This document shows, piece after piece, positions 25,187-33,375 of a DNA stretch of 64,000 nucleotides. The notes beneath the pieces were generated by a model, which saw only the letters and a list, made by a program, of their open reading frames with translations, did not search any database and was not told the origin of the DNA. The position numbers were made by a program, and so were the translations under genes. The DNA is from Bacteroidales bacterium (GTDB taxonomy: Bacteria > Bacteroidota > Bacteroidia > Bacteroidales > UBA932), in contig JAILQG010000053.1 of assembly GCA_024699055.1 (NCBI GenBank), positions 23,636 through 87,635 of the forward strand, in the 5' to 3' direction. Numbering within the stretch: position 1 is the stretch's first letter; every line of letters starts with the position of its first letter.

Positions 25187-28045
25187 CTACCTTCTGGGAG
25201 GACCGCCGGGACCGCGCATGTTGCTGCGGTCCATGTTGCCGAAGCGGTAAGTGAGCGAGAAGATGATATACCTGCCGAGCGTGTTGGTGAGCCTCTCCTG
25301 ATGGTAGTTGTCGGAGTCGGTGACACTCAGCTGCTTGGCCTGCCCGAGGATGTCATAGCATTTGACGGCGAAAGTGACCTTTTTGTCGAAAAGGAGTTTC
25401 TGGATTTCAGCGTTGAGCACGTACTCATCATCCTGCGGCGTGGTGTAGCCGGCGTACCAGTTGTAATTTCCTTCGCCCTTGAAAGTGAGGCCCGGCTGAT
25501 CCCAGGTCCAGTTGGCGGTAAGGCGCACCTGATTGTTCCAGGTGGTCGTCACATTTCCCGAGAGAGTGTTTCTGGAATTGTTGAGACGGGTGCGGCCGCC
25601 GACGGTCAGCTCGAGGGCATCGGTCCTGTAAGTGACGCGCAGGCGCTCGGTGAGGTTCAGCGCCCTGATCGTATTGACGTTGAAGTCGAGCTCATCCGCA
25701 TCCCACTTCTTGAGGAACTCGTCCATGAAAGCGTAGTAGCCCTTGTCGTTATAGGTGGACATATCCACGTTGCTGCCTATGTAGGACGACGACTTGTTCC
25801 AGTTGCCCCAGAACATGTTGGAAATGGAGAAGTTCGACTTGCCGATGGGAATGTTTGCGAAGGAGTTGAGGCCGGCGTTCGCGGCGTCGGGGCCGTTCAT
25901 CGGGATCGAGAAAGCGGAACCGTTGTTGTACCAGATGGCGCTGACGATGGGATCCTGGGTGTAACTGGCATTCATGCGCACCATCACCGAAGCGAAAGTC
26001 TTCTTGTTGTTGTAACGGAACATTCCGTTGAGACTGTGCGAGAAGTAAGGTTTCAGCGACGGGTTACCGAACGAGACGTTCAGGGGGTCGGTGTTGTCGG
26101 GAACCGGCATGAGCTGCTTGGTGCTGGGCTGACCGGAATTACCCCTGTAGAACAGCCTGGCGTTGGCATTTTCGCTGAAATCCCACCAGATCATGGCGGA
26201 GGGGGCGAATTTCCAACGGAAATCGTCGTACTCCTTGGGGGAATAGGAACCGTCCGTGGAATCGTACTTCGTGGTGCTGTTGTATGTGCTTACGGGTATG
26301 GCCGAGAAGCCCACCTGTACGCGGGACTTCTCTTTCTGGTACATGAGGTTGACGCCTATGTTCTGCTGGTTCGTCTCGTTCACTATGTCGTTGGAATAGA
26401 CGGGGTCCAGCGGACTGCCCGCGAGCAGATTATTGTAGGTACTCTTGTTGGAATTCGACCTTGACCAGCTGTAGCTGTAGTTCCCCTCCAGGAACAGGTT
26501 CTCCATGAGCGGCTCGGTGTAAGTGGCACGGCCCCAAAGAGAATAGCTCCTGCTCTTCTGGTCTATGTTCTGGTCCACCCTCGTATTCTCATCGCCCACC
26601 CAGGTGTCGGACGCGTTGAACGAGTTCATGATATTGTTCGAAAGAGAGTACCTTCCCATGACGGTGAGGGTGCGGCCGGGCTTGCCCAGGCGCTGCCGCA
26701 GAAGCGCGAAGCCGCTGGCGGAGAAATTCCTGTTCGAGCCGGTTTCGCTGCTGTTGCCCCGGTTGGTGAGTTCGGGGGAACTGCCGTTCAGATAGTCGGT
26801 GAGGGTGGTATAATTGTCTGTCTCGGAATAGCTTCCGCGGCCGAATTCAATTCTGGGTTCGAACAGGATGGAGGTATTCTTATTGAAGACGTGGTCGAGC
26901 CTCACGCCGAAACGATGGCCGTTGGATATGGTGTTGTTCGTGCCTTCGTTGTTGTATATGAGGTTGGAATTCTCGAGATAAGTGGTTTTCTCACTTTCGG
27001 AAATGATATCCCTGCCGGTATGGTTGAAGAGATAGTTGGCGCCCAGGTCCATCTTGTCCTGGAAGAGGGTCCATGCGCCGTTTGCGCCGGCCATGTAGGA
27101 CGTGGTGATGCCGTTTCCGAAGAAGCCGCCCCTTCCGCCTCCGCGCATATTACCCATCATGCTGCCGGAGAGGTCATTGAAGCCGCGGTTGTTGGTATTG
27201 TTGGCATTGAGGATTATGCTCAGCTGCCTCTTTTCGGTAAAGTTGCCGATGAAACCGGCCCCCTGATAGCGCCAGTCGTCCGCGAGGCCCTCCGAAGCGG
27301 GGATGTCATGTCCTGCGCCAGCCATGAGGTTACCGAACGCGCCGTTCAGCATGCCCTTCTTTACGGAAAGGTCGATGACGGTTTCCTCCTCGCCGTCGTC
27401 GATGCCGGTGAATTCAGCCTGCTCGCTCTTCTTGTTCACCACCTTGACGCTGTTGATTATCTTGGCGGGGATATTCTTGGATGCAAGCTGGGGATCGTCC
27501 AGGAAGAAGGTTTTGCCGGCTATTGTTATCTTTTTGATAGTCTGGCCGTTGGATGTGATGGTACCGTCGTCGTTCACTTCGATTCCGGGAAGCTTCTTGA
27601 GAAGGTCTTCCAGCACGTCGTTGTCGGTGGTCTTGAACGAGGAGGCGTTGTATTCCACCGTATCCTTCTTGACGATGATGGGATTGCCGACGTCGGTCAC
27701 CTTCGCGCCCTCCAGCTGCATGGCGTCGGGTTCCATCTTCAGGGTTCCGAGCTCAAGGCTCTTCCCCTCCATCTTTATGGTCTGCTTAAAGTTTTTATAG
27801 CCAAGCAGTTCTGCCTTCAGCTCATAAGTGCCGTTTCGCACTCCGTCGAACTTTACGTCACCGTCGCTCCCGCTGAGGACGTATTTATAAACCTTGGAAG
27901 CCCCTTCGCGGGTAAGGGAAACGGTCGCGAAACTCACGGGCTCGCCGGTCTGGGAATCAGAGAAGATGGCGGTAACAACGTTCTGCGCGGAAAGGCTTAA
28001 ACTACATAAGAAGCAGCAGAACAAAAGGCAGATTCTGTATCTCAT
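25187..28045 (-). CDS. Outer-membrane beta-barrel protein with CarboxypepD_reg-like N-domain
   Basis: A 952-residue outer-membrane protein of the TonB-dependent-receptor-like 'outer membrane beta-barrel' family. It has a signal peptide (ending SLSLSAQ), an N-terminal carboxypeptidase-regulatory-like beta-sandwich (AIFSDSQTGEPVSFATV), a plug-like region (VLEDLLKKLPGIEVNDDG), then a large barrel rich in aromatic strands and a basic tail GPGGPPRR. No TonB box or SusD partner is evident, so the substrate is unknown and may not be a glycan. It starts 33 nt after ruvC on the same strand. Confidence 0.88.
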   Translation of the reverse strand: MRYRICLLFCCFLCSLSLSAQNVVTAIFSDSQTGEPVSFATVSLTREGASKVYKYVLSGSDGDVKFDGVRNGTYELKAELLGYKNFKQTIKMEGKSLELGTLKMEPDAMQLEGAKVTDVGNPIIVKKDTVEYNASSFKTTDNDVLEDLLKKLPGIEVNDDGTITSNGQTIKKITIAGKTFFLDDPQLASKNIPAKIINSVKVVNKKSEQAEFTGIDDGEEETVIDLSVKKGMLNGAFGNLMAGAGHDIPASEGLADDWRYQGAGFIGNFTEKRQLSIILNANNTNNRGFNDLSGSMMGNMRGGGRGGFFGNGITTSYMAGANGAWTLFQDKMDLGANYLFNHTGRDIISESEKTTYLENSNLIYNNEGTNNTISNGHRFGVRLDHVFNKNTSILFEPRIEFGRGSYSETDNYTTLTDYLNGSSPELTNRGNSSETGSNRNFSASGFALLRQRLGKPGRTLTVMGRYSLSNNIMNSFNASDTWVGDENTRVDQNIDQKSRSYSLWGRATYTEPLMENLFLEGNYSYSWSRSNSNKSTYNNLLAGSPLDPVYSNDIVNETNQQNIGVNLMYQKEKSRVQVGFSAIPVSTYNSTTKYDSTDGSYSPKEYDDFRWKFAPSAMIWWDFSENANARLFYRGNSGQPSTKQLMPVPDNTDPLNVSFGNPSLKPYFSHSLNGMFRYNNKKTFASVMVRMNASYTQDPIVSAIWYNNGSAFSIPMNGPDAANAGLNSFANIPIGKSNFSISNMFWGNWNKSSSYIGSNVDMSTYNDKGYYAFMDEFLKKWDADELDFNVNTIRALNLTERLRVTYRTDALELTVGGRTRLNNSRNTLSGNVTTTWNNQVRLTANWTWDQPGLTFKGEGNYNWYAGYTTPQDDEYVLNAEIQKLLFDKKVTFAVKCYDILGQAKQLSVTDSDNYHQERLTNTLGRYIIFSLTYRFGNMDRSNMRGPGGPPRR

Positions 28046-28078
28046 AATAGATATTGGATGCGAAAAGGGGACGGAGGT

Positions 28079-28633
28079 TTACTTCACCCTGTCGGGATTT
28101 TCGGCGATGAATTTTTTCCACGACGACGAGCCGCCCTTCCCCTTGAGCGGGCTTGTCAGGGAGTAGAAATGACACATGGCTATCGCCAGTGCGTCGGTAG
28201 CATCGAGGAACTTGCTCTCGATGTTGATTCCGAGGGTTTTCTCCACCATGAGAGCCACCTGCTCCTTCGAGGCCGCGCCGTTCCCGCAAATCGCCATCTT
28301 GGCTTCGCGGGGGGCGTATTCGTGGATCGAAATGCCATGTGCTGCGGCGGCGGTCATGGCCGCTCCCTGGGCCCTTCCGAGCTTGAGGATAACCTGGGCG
28401 TTCTTGCCGTAGAAAGGTGATTCGATGGCAAGGTCGGTGGGGTGATGCAGGTCGCATAGGGCGTTCACCTTCTCGTAGATGCACTCAAGCTTGTCGTAGG
28501 GGTTCGCTATGCGGCGGAGGTCAAGCACTCCCATGTCCATGAAGGAAGGCTTGCCGGAGGCATCAGCACGGACGATCCCGAAACCAAGGATATTGGTTCC
28601 GGGATCGATGCCGAGGATGGTGCGGGGCTCCAT
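28079..28633 (-). CDS. ruvC: Holliday-junction endonuclease RuvC
   Basis: A 184-residue resolvase. The catalytic acidic residues are visible in GIDPGTN, AIESPFYG and DATDALAIA, the RNase H-like arrangement of RuvC. The ATG follows the serS stop codon with no gap, so the two are translationally adjacent. RuvA and RuvB are not in the window. Confidence 0.96.
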   Translation of the reverse strand: MEPRTILGIDPGTNILGFGIVRADASGKPSFMDMGVLDLRRIANPYDKLECIYEKVNALCDLHHPTDLAIESPFYGKNAQVILKLGRAQGAAMTAAAAHGISIHEYAPREAKMAICGNGAASKEQVALMVEKTLGINIESKFLDATDALAIAMCHFYSLTSPLKGKGGSSSWKKFIAENPDRVK

Positions 28634-29908
28634 CTACCGAATGATGTCGAAGCCCGTGTAGGGACGCAGCACTTCGGGGATGACGATTCCGTCCGGAGTC
28701 TGGTTGTCTTCGAGCAGAGCGGCCACCACTCGCGGAAGTGCGAGGGAAGAGCCGTTGAGAGTGTGCGCGAGCTGCGGCTTGCCGTTCTCGTCGCGGTAGC
28801 GGAGATGCAGCCTGTTCGCCTGGTAGGTCTCGAAATTGCTCACCGATGAGATTTCGAGCCAGCGGCCCTGTGCGGCGCTCCAAAGCTCGAAGTCGTAGGT
28901 GATGGCCGAAGTGAAGGACATGTCCCCGCCGCAGAGGCGCAGGATATGATATTTCAGACCGAGGTCCCGTACGAGGCCTTCCACATGGGCTATCATCTCG
29001 TCGAGGGCGGCGTAACTGTTTTCGGGCTTCTCGATGCGGACGATCTCCACCTTGTCGAACTGGTGCAGGCGGTTCAGACCCCTTACGTCCTTGCCGTACG
29101 AACCGGCTTCACGGCGGAAGCACGGAGTATAGGCTGTAATCTTCTGGGGCAGCTGGTCGCCCTCGAGGATAACGTCACGGTAGATGTTGGTGAGGGGCAC
29201 CTCAGCGGTGGGCACCAGATAGAAATCATCGAGCCCGACGTAGTACATCTGGGCCTCCTTGTCCGGCAGCTGGCCGGTGCCGAATCCCGATGCGGCGTTG
29301 ACCACCACGGGAGGTTCGGTCTCGCTGTAGCCGGCAGCCGTGTTACGGTCGAGGAAGAAATTGATGAGCGCGCGCTGGAGCTTTGCACCCTTGCCCTTGT
29401 ACACGGGGAAGCCGGCGCCGGTTATCTTGACACCGAGGTCGAAGTCGATGAGATCGTACTTCTTGGCGAGTTCCCAATGAGGAAGGGCTCCTTCGGGAAG
29501 ACGCACTTCTGCGGGGCCTCCTTCCTTGACCACCAGGTTGTCGGCAGCGCTCTTACCCTCCGGGACAAGGCTGCACGGCAGGTTCGGAAGCAGGACCAGA
29601 TTGTCCTGCAGTTCATTCGCGGCCTTTTCGCCCTGCTCCAGGAGTTCTGCGCTCTTGGTCTTGAGCTCAGCCACCGCGGCCTTCGCAGCTTCGGCCTCTT
29701 CCTTGAGGCCCTGCTTGAGCAGGACTCCGATCTCCCCTGCGCGCTTCTTCTGTTCTGCGAGCAGATTGTCGCTCTGCTGCTGCAGCGAGCGGCGGAGGGA
29801 ATCGAGTTCCAGCACTTTGTCAACTATCGGCTTGGCGTCGAAGTTCTTAACCTTCAGGCGGTCGATGACCTGCTGCGGGTCATCGCGGAGCATTTTGAGT
29901 GTAAGCAT
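28634..29908 (-). CDS. serS: Seryl-tRNA synthetase
   Basis: A 424-residue class II aminoacyl-tRNA synthetase. A long N-terminal antiparallel coiled coil (about residues 30-110) binds the tRNA-Ser long arm; motif 2 (TPCFRREAGSYGKDVRGL, in part) and motif 3 near LNGSSLALPRVVAALLE are present. The length is normal. It lies behind the rplU-rpmA operon and its terminator and directly upstream of ruvC. Confidence 0.97.
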   Translation of the reverse strand: MLTLKMLRDDPQQVIDRLKVKNFDAKPIVDKVLELDSLRRSLQQQSDNLLAEQKKRAGEIGVLLKQGLKEEAEAAKAAVAELKTKSAELLEQGEKAANELQDNLVLLPNLPCSLVPEGKSAADNLVVKEGGPAEVRLPEGALPHWELAKKYDLIDFDLGVKITGAGFPVYKGKGAKLQRALINFFLDRNTAAGYSETEPPVVVNAASGFGTGQLPDKEAQMYYVGLDDFYLVPTAEVPLTNIYRDVILEGDQLPQKITAYTPCFRREAGSYGKDVRGLNRLHQFDKVEIVRIEKPENSYAALDEMIAHVEGLVRDLGLKYHILRLCGGDMSFTSAITYDFELWSAAQGRWLEISSVSNFETYQANRLHLRYRDENGKPQLAHTLNGSSLALPRVVAALLEDNQTPDGIVIPEVLRPYTGFDIIR

Positions 29909-29922
29909 ATCTCGTTTAAATC

Positions 29923-29960
29923 AAAAAAGGACCCTTCACTTATCTCGAAGCGGGGGTCCT
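29923..29960 (-). terminator. Intrinsic terminator of the rplU-rpmA operon
   Basis: The minus strand reads AGGACCC, 19-nt loop, GGGTCCT, then TTTTTT. It sits 25 nt after the rpmA stop and ahead of serS. Confidence 0.85.
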
Positions 29961-29984
29961 GTTCATTATTCTCTGCCTTCGGGA

Positions 29985-30245
29985 TTAGTTCTCAAAAGGA
30001 AGGACGGAGACGTAAGACTTGTCTTCTCTCTTGCGCTTGAAGACGACGGTGCCGTCGACGAGGGCGTAAAGGGTGTGATCCTTGCCCATACCGACGTTCT
30101 TGTCGGGGTTGTGCACGGTGCCCCTCTGGCGTACAAGAATGTTGCCGGCCTTTACTGTCTGACCTCCGAACTTCTTGATGCCCAAACGGTTGCTGTGACT
30201 GTCACGACCGTTCTTAGAACTGGATTGACCTTTCTTGTGTGCCAT
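29985..30245 (-). CDS. rpmA: 50S ribosomal protein L27 (bL27)
   Basis: An 86-residue large-subunit protein whose N-terminus reaches the peptidyl-transferase centre. It begins directly [16 protein letters not shown], without the cleaved extension seen in Firmicutes. It shows the family body [17 protein letters not shown]. It follows rplU by 5 nt, the classic L21-L27 pair. Confidence 0.98.
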   Translation of the reverse strand: MAHKKGQSSSKNGRDSHSNRLGIKKFGGQTVKAGNILVRQRGTVHNPDKNVGMGKDHTLYALVDGTVVFKRKREDKSYVSVLPFEN

Positions 30246-30250
30246 AGTGC

Positions 30251-30562
30251 TTAAGCGATTTCGTTGATCTTGATTTTGGACAGTTTCTGGCGATGGCCGT
30301 TGAGGGTCTGGAAGCCCTTGCGACGGATCTTCTTGAAGACTAACACTTTGTCTGCCTTTGCATCGTCATCGAGAACGGTGGCTTTCACCACTGCGCCTTT
30401 TACATAGGGAGTACCGACTTTGACCTTGCCTTCGTTGTCTACGAGAAGGACCTTGTCAAACTCTACGTTTGCGTCTTTGGCCTGGGCAAGGCGCTGCACG
30501 AAAATCTCGTTTCCAGCCTCGACCTTGAACTGCTGGCCTGCAATGTCTACGATTGCGTACAT
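30251..30562 (-). CDS. rplU: 50S ribosomal protein L21 (bL21)
   Basis: A 103-residue rRNA-binding large-subunit protein. The family start [17 protein letters not shown] fixes the ATG at 30562; the longer open frame to 30739 runs through the promoter and is rejected. The C-terminus [17 protein letters not shown] is typical. The transcript begins near 30648, giving a leader of about 85 nt, long for this genome, which may be structured. Confidence 0.97.
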   Translation of the reverse strand: MYAIVDIAGQQFKVEAGNEIFVQRLAQAKDANVEFDKVLLVDNEGKVKVGTPYVKGAVVKATVLDDDAKADKVLVFKKIRRKGFQTLNGHRQKLSKIKINEIA

Positions 30563-30654
30563 AAATAAAAACTTATTAAAAGTTTTGACCGGAGGCGTCA
30601 GCCTTGAAAAACTGCTCTTTAAGGGCCCCGCAGCCTTCTGCAAAAATTGGGATG

Positions 30655-30684
30655 CAAAAGTAGCAATTTTTTGATTATCTGCAA
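30655..30684 (-). promoter_or_regulatory. Promoter for rplU-rpmA
   Basis: Minus-strand TACTTTTG at 30655-30662 with TTG at 30682-30684 (19-bp spacer). It interleaves with the divergent promoter of the ATPase gene. Confidence 0.72.
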
Positions 30685-30702
30685 AATAATTTGTTAAATT
30701 TG
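30670..30702 (+). promoter_or_regulatory. Promoter for the ATPase-sirtuin operon
   Basis: TTTG at 30670-30673, 21-bp spacer, TAAATTTG at 30695-30702; the start codon is 12 nt further. It is divergent from and overlapping the rplU promoter region. Confidence 0.7.
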
Positions 30703-30714
30703 CGAAGAACAAAA

Positions 30715-31884
30715 ATGTTACCAGAGATGGACGGACCATTCATCTACAGCAAATACGTCACCGGCAAGCACTACATCGGCCGCAAGAGCGAGGCCCTCAT
30801 ACTGGGGAATCTGCTCTCGAAGGGCGAGAACGTTGTGATCTACGAACCCCCGAAGACCGGCAAGATGTCGCTCGTTAGGCAGACTTTCTACAACATGCGC
30901 ATCGCCGGAGGGCAGTTCGAAGTGGCGGAATTCTCGCTGCTCGGGGTCCGGAGCGCCGACGCTTTCATGCTCAAGTTCGGCAGCACCGTCCTGCGCCTGT
31001 TCTGCACTACCCCGTCGGAATACGCCGCCGCCGTGGACAAGTATCTTCCCGGAACGCACTTCGTCTTCGACAGCCGCGCTTTCGCAACTCAGGACCAGGT
31101 GCTTTCCCTCGGCTGGAGCACCGACGAAGCTGACCTGAGGGCGGTCATCTCCCTGCCGCTCCGTATGGCCAGGGACTTCGGAAAACGCTGTTACATACTC
31201 CTGAACGAGTTCCAGGACATCGACCTCTTCGAGGGCGGAGACGGCATCTGCCGCGTCTTCGACTCCGAGATGAAAGCGCTGACGCCCGAGGACAGGCTGC
31301 TCTGCTCCTTCATCTTTATAGGCTCGCAGGTAAACGCCATGAAGGAACTTTTCGAGCGGCGCACGCTGTTCACCAGGAGCGTCGAGCACCTGCCTGTCAA
31401 CCCCATCGATACCAAGGACATTATCGACTACACCGTCAAGGGTTTCCTCGTAAGCGGAAAGGTCATCGAAAGGGACCTCATGCTCGGAGTGTGCAAGCTC
31501 TTCAAGGACAACATCTGGTACATCAACCATTTCGCCGCCATCTGCGACTCCCTCAGCAAGGGTTATATCATGGAACCGGTGCTGCTGGAAGCCCTGGACA
31601 TACTCATTTCCATACACCAGCCGCGCTTCATAGCCTATATGGAAGGGCTCACCATTTTCCAGGTCAGTCTGTTCAGGGCCATCCTGGAAGGGCACAAGAA
31701 GTTCAGTTCGGCCGGGGTCATCGACCACTACGGCCTCAACTCCTCCGCCAACGTAAGGCGCCTGAAGGACGCCCTGTGCAAAAAGGAGATCATCACCTTC
31801 GACGAAAAGGACGAGCCCGTCGTGCTGGATCCTCTCTTCGAATACTGGGCAAAGAAATATTATTTCGAGATAAAAGATGAATAA
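30715..31884 (+). CDS. AAA/archaeal-ATPase-like (STAND-type) ATP-binding protein
   Basis: A 389-residue protein resembling Bacteroidetes 'ATP-binding protein' of the archaeal-ATPase/STAND clade: an N-terminal GRKSE box (YIGRKSEALIL), a P-loop YEPPKTGKMSLVRQ, a Walker B-like ILLNEFQDIDLF, and a C-terminal winged-helix-like half ending DPLFEYWAKKYY. The P-loop has Met where the canonical GK[ST] has Thr/Ser, and Walker B has Asn instead of Asp (LLNEFQ versus LLDEFQ), so ATP hydrolysis may be weak or absent. A TTG at 30691 would overlap the -7 element and is rejected as start. It overlaps the sirtuin gene by 8 nt; role unknown. Confidence 0.75.
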   Translation: MLPEMDGPFIYSKYVTGKHYIGRKSEALILGNLLSKGENVVIYEPPKTGKMSLVRQTFYNMRIAGGQFEVAEFSLLGVRSADAFMLKFGSTVLRLFCTTPSEYAAAVDKYLPGTHFVFDSRAFATQDQVLSLGWSTDEADLRAVISLPLRMARDFGKRCYILLNEFQDIDLFEGGDGICRVFDSEMKALTPEDRLLCSFIFIGSQVNAMKELFERRTLFTRSVEHLPVNPIDTKDIIDYTVKGFLVSGKVIERDLMLGVCKLFKDNIWYINHFAAICDSLSKGYIMEPVLLEALDILISIHQPRFIAYMEGLTIFQVSLFRAILEGHKKFSSAGVIDHYGLNSSANVRRLKDALCKKEIITFDEKDEPVVLDPLFEYWAKKYYFEIKDE

Positions 31885-32590
31885 GAGGATCGCCGTGCTC
31901 ACCGGGGCCGGCGTAAGCGCCGAATCCGGGCTTGGGACCTACCGTGACAACGGGGGCCTCTGGGACAACTACGACCCCATGGAAGTAGCTTCCATCGAGG
32001 GTTGGTACCGCAACCCGAAAAAGGTCCTGGAATTCTATAACATGGAGAGGGAGAACCTCAGGAAAGCCCAGCCCAATGAGGCCCATAAACTGATCGCCTC
32101 CCTTGAAAAGGATTACAGGGTGGACGTGATAACCCAGAACGTGGACAACCTGCACGAGCGCGCAGGCAGCACACACGTGGTGCATCTCCACGGCGAGGCC
32201 ACGAAAGTGCGGCCCGAAAACACTTTCAACGACAGGGACGGCTTTTCCGAAAAGGAAGTCTTCGACGTCGGCTATTCGGCAGTCCATCTCGGCGACAAAG
32301 CCCCCAACGGGGTTCAGCTGCGCCCGCACATAGTATTCTTCGGAGAAGCCGTTCCCAAGATGGAAATGGCTATCGACATAGTCTCCAGGGCCGATATCGT
32401 GCTCATCGTGGGCACTTCGCTGAGCGTCTATCCGGCCGCCGGGCTCTACCGTTACGCTCCCGCTGATGCACCGGTCTACATCATCGACCCGAAACCCGTC
32501 GGCCTGGCCGACAAACGCCTGCATCCCATACAGGCCGTGGCCACCGAAGGCATGAAATTGTTCATCAAGGAAATAGAGGGCATCAAATAA
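31877..32590 (+). CDS. cobB: Sir2-family NAD-dependent protein deacylase
   Basis: A 237-residue sirtuin consuming NAD to remove acyl groups from lysines. Rossmann and catalytic motifs are visible: LTGAGVSAESGLGTYRD, TQNVDNLHERAG, the catalytic histidine in HLHGE, PHIVFFGEAVP and VGTSLSVYPAAGL. The usual four zinc-binding cysteines between HLHGE and PHIVFFGE are absent; the product has no CxxC there, as in some Bacteroidota sirtuins. It is translationally coupled (8-nt overlap) to the upstream ATPase, sharing its promoter and a terminator at 32590-32618. Confidence 0.9.
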   Translation: MNKRIAVLTGAGVSAESGLGTYRDNGGLWDNYDPMEVASIEGWYRNPKKVLEFYNMERENLRKAQPNEAHKLIASLEKDYRVDVITQNVDNLHERAGSTHVVHLHGEATKVRPENTFNDRDGFSEKEVFDVGYSAVHLGDKAPNGVQLRPHIVFFGEAVPKMEMAIDIVSRADIVLIVGTSLSVYPAAGLYRYAPADAPVYIIDPKPVGLADKRLHPIQAVATEGMKLFIKEIEGIK

Positions 32591-32618
32591 AAAAACCGGC
32601 TGTCCGAGCCGGTTTTTT
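32590..32618. terminator. Bidirectional intrinsic terminator
   Basis: AAAAAACCGGCT, loop GTCCG, AGCCGGTTTTTT: a symmetrical A-rich/T-rich hairpin between the sirtuin gene and the convergent lipoprotein gene, able to work both ways. Confidence 0.9.
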
Positions 32619-32636
32619 AATGCCATAAGGAACCTG

Positions 32637-33002
32637 TTATTCAGCAGGCGCCTCTTCCTTCTTTCCGCCGAAAAGGCCCTCCAGGAAGCTGCCGGCGTTC
32701 TCGAGAGCGCCCTTGACATCGTCAGTTGCCCTCTGGGTGAACTTACCTACGATCTTGCCCTGAATGGTGGCAAGCTCGCTCTTGAGTTCATCGGAAAGCT
32801 TGATGGACTTGACTTCTTCGCAGAGCTGCTGATACTTCTCGCTTGCCTCTTTCCACTGATCCTGGGTAAGGTTGTCGTAGTTCTTGTCGAGGTATTCGTA
32901 GAAGGACTGGAATTTCTGCACGGCGGCCTTTCCGGGATCGCACGAGGTAACGATCAATGCCGATGCCACGAAGGCAAGCATCATGAGGATGATCTTTTTC
33001 AT
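32637..33002 (-). CDS. Small lipoprotein (DUF6565-like)
   Basis: A 121-residue predicted lipoprotein. The signal peptide ends in the lipobox VTSC (Cys near residue 21), then comes an all-helical body with alternating acidic and basic residues (YEYLDKNYDNLTQDQWKEAS) and a low-complexity tail GGKKEEAPAE. It resembles small helical Bacteroidetes lipoproteins such as DUF6565 proteins, but I recognise this only loosely and no function is known. It has its own -7 element (33043-33050) and shares a bidirectional terminator with the sirtuin gene. Confidence 0.75.
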   Translation of the reverse strand: MKKIILMMLAFVASALIVTSCDPGKAAVQKFQSFYEYLDKNYDNLTQDQWKEASEKYQQLCEEVKSIKLSDELKSELATIQGKIVGKFTQRATDDVKGALENAGSFLEGLFGGKKEEAPAE

Positions 33003-33042
33003 AATCGCTTGAAATTTAAGAGTTGATAATTAATTCTGAACG

Positions 33043-33050
33043 CAAAGTTA
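33043..33050 (-). promoter_or_regulatory. -7 element (TAACTTTG) for the small lipoprotein gene
   Basis: Minus-strand match to TAnnTTTG about 40 nt upstream of the ATG at 33002; divergent from the rpsU promoter. Confidence 0.55.
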
Positions 33051-33057
33051 AAGAATA

Positions 33058-33088
33058 TTTGTAAATAACAGAAAAAACCTTACCTTTG
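33058..33088 (+). promoter_or_regulatory. Promoter for rpsU
   Basis: TTTG at 33058-33061, 19-bp spacer, TACCTTTG at 33081-33088: a full consensus promoter. Confidence 0.75.
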
Positions 33089-33101
33089 CATCCCCAAAGA
33101 A

Positions 33102-33113
33102 AAAGGAGGTGAT
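33102..33113 (+). promoter_or_regulatory. rpsU: Extended Shine-Dalgarno of rpsU
   Basis: AAAGGAGGTGAT, near-complete complement of the bacterial 16S rRNA 3' end, 6 nt before the rpsU ATG at 33120 (10 nt from the GGAGG core). No other gene in this window has a comparable site. In Bacteroidota the anti-Shine-Dalgarno is normally masked on the ribosome with help of bS21, the product of this gene, so the site fits autoregulation of bS21. Confidence 0.88.
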
Positions 33114-33119
33114 AAAAGC

Positions 33120-33314
33120 ATGATTATAGTACCGGTTAAAGATGGTGACAACATCGAACGCGCTCTCAAACGTTTCAAACGCAAGTTCGAAAAGACAGGG
33201 GCCATCCGTGAGCTCCGCGCCCGCAAGAATTTCGAGAAGCCGTCCGTAAAGAAGAGAATGGCCAGGGAAAAAGCCATCTACGTTCAGCATCTCCGCGACA
33301 TGGAAGAGAACTAA
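33120..33314 (+). CDS. rpsU: 30S ribosomal protein S21 (bS21)
   Basis: A 64-residue basic small-subunit protein (MIIVPVKDGDNIERALKRF start, KPSVKKRMAREKAIY middle). In Bacteroidota bS21 helps sequester the 16S anti-Shine-Dalgarno, explaining why genes here lack such sites. Its own message carries an exceptional extended Shine-Dalgarno, consistent with feedback: ribosomes lacking bS21 expose the anti-SD and translate rpsU best. It is monocistronic, between a consensus promoter and a strong terminator. Confidence 0.97.
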   Translation: MIIVPVKDGDNIERALKRFKRKFEKTGAIRELRARKNFEKPSVKKRMAREKAIYVQHLRDMEEN

Positions 33315-33335
33315 TTATCTTTCAATCAATAAATT

Positions 33336-33363
33336 AAAACCGGCTCGAGCGAGCCGGTTTTTT
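33336..33363 (+). terminator. Intrinsic terminator after rpsU
   Basis: AAAACCGGCTCG, loop AG, exact complement, then TTTTTT, starting 22 nt after the rpsU stop. The A-rich left arm makes it potentially bidirectional and able to end the convergent tRNA-Leu transcript. Confidence 0.9.
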
Positions 33364-33375
33364 GTTATCCACTTG

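Noticed and set aside
30691-30714. Upstream TTG start for the ATPase gene
   Set aside because: It lies within the -7 element at 30695-30702, so it would not be transcribed.
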